From Clostridia bacterium (GTDB lineage: Bacteria; Bacillota; Clostridia; Oscillospirales; Butyricicoccaceae): a stretch of 5,959 bases of DNA. Made by a program: the position numbers and the translations under genes. The DNA is taken from positions 1 through 5,959 of the forward strand of contig JAFYOK010000037.1 in the NCBI GenBank assembly GCA_017560175.1, given 5' to 3'. This document shows positions 4,763 to 5,959 of this stretch, piece by piece. The notes under the pieces were generated by a model. The model made no database searches. It was not told the DNA's origin and worked only from the letters and a program-made list of their open reading frames with translations. How positions within the stretch are numbered: the first letter of the stretch is position 1; every line of letters starts with the position of its first letter.

Positions 4763-5821
4763 TTGTTCCGTGTCATTGCCGTCTCATTTCTCGGCATCTA
4801 TGTCAGTACAAATTTTTATATTTCCCATATGCTTTGCCGCTGGCTGGGTCTTCGGGGGCTTGGAGCTGGGATCTGGTACAGTGCTTTTGCACTGGTGGCC
4901 GGAAGTTATTTTCTTACCTTCCGAAAATCCCTTGCGCCATGGCTGAGCAAAAGTGCTTACCTGGTGGGCGGCATTTATATGGCTGTCTACTTGATTCTGC
5001 TGGTAGCGGTACCGCTGTTCCATCTGTTGCTGCGCGGTAAGAATGGAGCCTTGACGGCAGGCGTTCTGCTGGCAGCGGCGGCCATTTATGGTGCATTCGG
5101 TATATGGAATGCCGGCCATATCCGCACGACTTCCTATGCGGTCAAGGGCGCAGTGCCTATGAAGATCGCCCTCATTTCCGATATTCATGTGGGCGAACTG
5201 ATTGGCCCCCGACAGGTGGAGAAGATGGTGGAAGCTGTCAATGCCATCGATGCCGATATCGTTCTCATGGCCGGAGATCTCTTTGATGTGGCCGGGCCTG
5301 AGGCTGTACGAAACACGGAGGAGATCGGAAACATCCTCAGCGGCATCCGAAGCAGACAGGGCGTTTATGCCGTCTTCGGCAACCATGACGGCGGACTGAA
5401 CGGGCAGCATGCTTATGCTGCACAGCTGATGGAAAGCTGGGGCATGACCCTCTTGCAGGATGAAGCTGTGGTGTTGGATGGAGTCACCATCCTGGGCCGC
5501 AAGGATCGCGGTAAGGAACGCCTGTCGATCGCACAGCTGATGGAGAAGGCCGATCCGGGCAGCTATACCGTTATGCTGGATCATCAGCCATACGAACTGG
5601 AGATCGGACGGGACAGTGGTGTTGATCTGATGGTCTGCGGCCATACCCATGGCGGTCAGGTCTTCCCAGCCAATCTGGTCACGCAGAGAATGTATACCAT
5701 CGACCATGGCATCTGGCAGAGCGGCGATTTTACTGCTATCGTATCGTCGGGTGCAGGCACATGGGGCCCACGTATGCGTACAGGTACCATCAGCGAAGTT
5801 GTAGAGATCATCATAGAGTAA
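4763..5821 (+). CDS. Membrane-anchored calcineurin-like metallophosphoesterase
   Basis: The 352-residue protein has about four predicted membrane helices in its first 120 residues (roughly 3-20, 37-52, 67-90 and 97-116), then a calcineurin-like phosphoesterase domain. The two-metal site is complete: SDIHVG (Asp140, His142), AGDLFD (Asp172), GNHDG (Asn207, His208), DHQP (His274) and GHTHGGQ (His294, His296). Such proteins hydrolyse phosphomonoesters or phosphodiesters; the YkuE/YaeI-like branch has GHTHGGQ and is linked to envelope substrates, but the substrate here is unknown. Whether the catalytic domain faces in or out depends on topology; four helices and the basic RK pairs between them do not settle it. 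The start is TTG at 4763, preceded by AAGGG (4750-4754) with 8 nt spacing; an in-frame stop at 4745 limits extension, and the next ATG (4829) would remove the first helix. It has its own terminator. Confidence 0.88.
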   Translation: MFRVIAVSFLGIYVSTNFYISHMLCRWLGLRGLGAGIWYSAFALVAGSYFLTFRKSLAPWLSKSAYLVGGIYMAVYLILLVAVPLFHLLLRGKNGALTAGVLLAAAAIYGAFGIWNAGHIRTTSYAVKGAVPMKIALISDIHVGELIGPRQVEKMVEAVNAIDADIVLMAGDLFDVAGPEAVRNTEEIGNILSGIRSRQGVYAVFGNHDGGLNGQHAYAAQLMESWGMTLLQDEAVVLDGVTILGRKDRGKERLSIAQLMEKADPGSYTVMLDHQPYELEIGRDSGVDLMVCGHTHGGQVFPANLVTQRMYTIDHGIWQSGDFTAIVSSGAGTWGPRMRTGTISEVVEIIIE

Positions 5822-5823
5822 AG

Positions 5824-5853
5824 AAAAAGCACCCTCATCTGAGGGTGCTTTTT
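5824..5853. terminator. Bidirectional intrinsic terminator between the phosphoesterase and FtsW/RodA-family genes
   Basis: GCACCCTC (5829-5836), loop ATCT, GAGGGTGC (5841-5848), then five T (5849-5853). Five A before the left arm (5824-5828) give the matching T-run on the minus strand. The hairpin begins 7 nt after the phosphoesterase stop and is 12 nt beyond the stop of the convergent minus-strand gene, so it serves both. Confidence 0.92.
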
Positions 5854-5860
5854 AAGTCAT

Positions 5861-5959
5861 TTATTTTAATCTGTCGGGACGCTTACGCATCTGTAATCCG
5901 CAGACCATGCCGAGAGCGGCATACATGGTCATGACCGAAGTACCGCCATAACTAATGAA
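5861..5959 (-). CDS. FtsW/RodA/SpoVE-family (SEDS) protein, C-terminal 32 residues only
   Basis: Read on the minus strand from the window edge, the open frame begins FISYGGTSVMT and ends at TAA 5863-5861. ISYGG-(T/S)-S is the hallmark near the last membrane helix of SEDS proteins, which are peptidoglycan glycosyltransferases of division (FtsW), elongation (RodA) or sporulation (SpoVE). The rest of this helix is YAALGMVCGL, followed by a short basic tail, MRKRPDRLK. FtsW, RodA and SpoVE cannot be told apart from so little sequence. It is convergent with the phosphoesterase and ends in the shared terminator. Because the fragment is short, the call rests on this one motif plus the correct position relative to the stop. 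Confidence 0.8.
   Translation of the reverse strand, partial: FISYGGTSVMTMYAALGMVCGLQMRKRPDRLK

Noticed and set aside
4784..5707. 307-codon minus-strand frame opposite the phosphoesterase
   Set aside because: No motifs, and the opposite strand carries a full metallophosphoesterase active site.

Overview
The window looks like a chromosomal housekeeping segment from a Gram-positive (monoderm) Firmicute, most likely a gut-type Clostridia member. Coding GC is moderate to high, the intergenic spaces are AT-rich with near-consensus sigma-A promoters, Shine-Dalgarno sequences are mostly strong, and there is a Sec/lipobox lipoprotein and a pentapeptide protein of a type common in Firmicutes. The taxon is inferred from style and protein resemblance; no rRNA or marker gene fixes it. 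I see no rRNA, tRNA, CRISPR array, insertion sequence or phage gene.

Layout. (1) Positions 1-974, minus strand: N-terminal 324 residues of a Na/Pi-cotransporter family membrane protein that runs off the left edge. (2) Positions 975-1201: a divergent intergenic region with one good promoter in each direction. (3) Positions 1202-2717, plus strand: a class I glutamine-amidotransferase-like (peptidase C26, PuuD-like) hydrolase whose end overlaps by 14 nt the start of a lipoprotein resembling the extracellular part of RsiV. (4) Positions 2774-3982, plus strand: peptidase T (pepT), complete and with all catalytic residues, followed by a strong bidirectional terminator. (5) Positions 4040-4684, minus strand: a 214-residue pentapeptide-repeat protein, convergent with pepT. 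(6) Positions 4763-5821, plus strand: a membrane-anchored metallophosphoesterase, divergent from the pentapeptide gene and beginning with TTG. (7) Positions 5861-5959, minus strand: the last 32 codons of an FtsW/RodA/SpoVE-family gene, sharing a bidirectional terminator with the phosphoesterase.

How the genes relate. The C26 hydrolase and pepT are both amide/peptide hydrolases of the cytoplasm, and the lipoprotein between them is probably co-transcribed with the former. The remaining genes look like independent units separated by divergent promoters or shared terminators. I found no convincing new multi-gene system. The most unusual structure is in the pentapeptide protein: 33 unbroken pentapeptides with all ten cysteines at the same repeat position, six of them exactly 20 residues apart, which predicts a vertical cysteine ladder on one face of the beta-helix.
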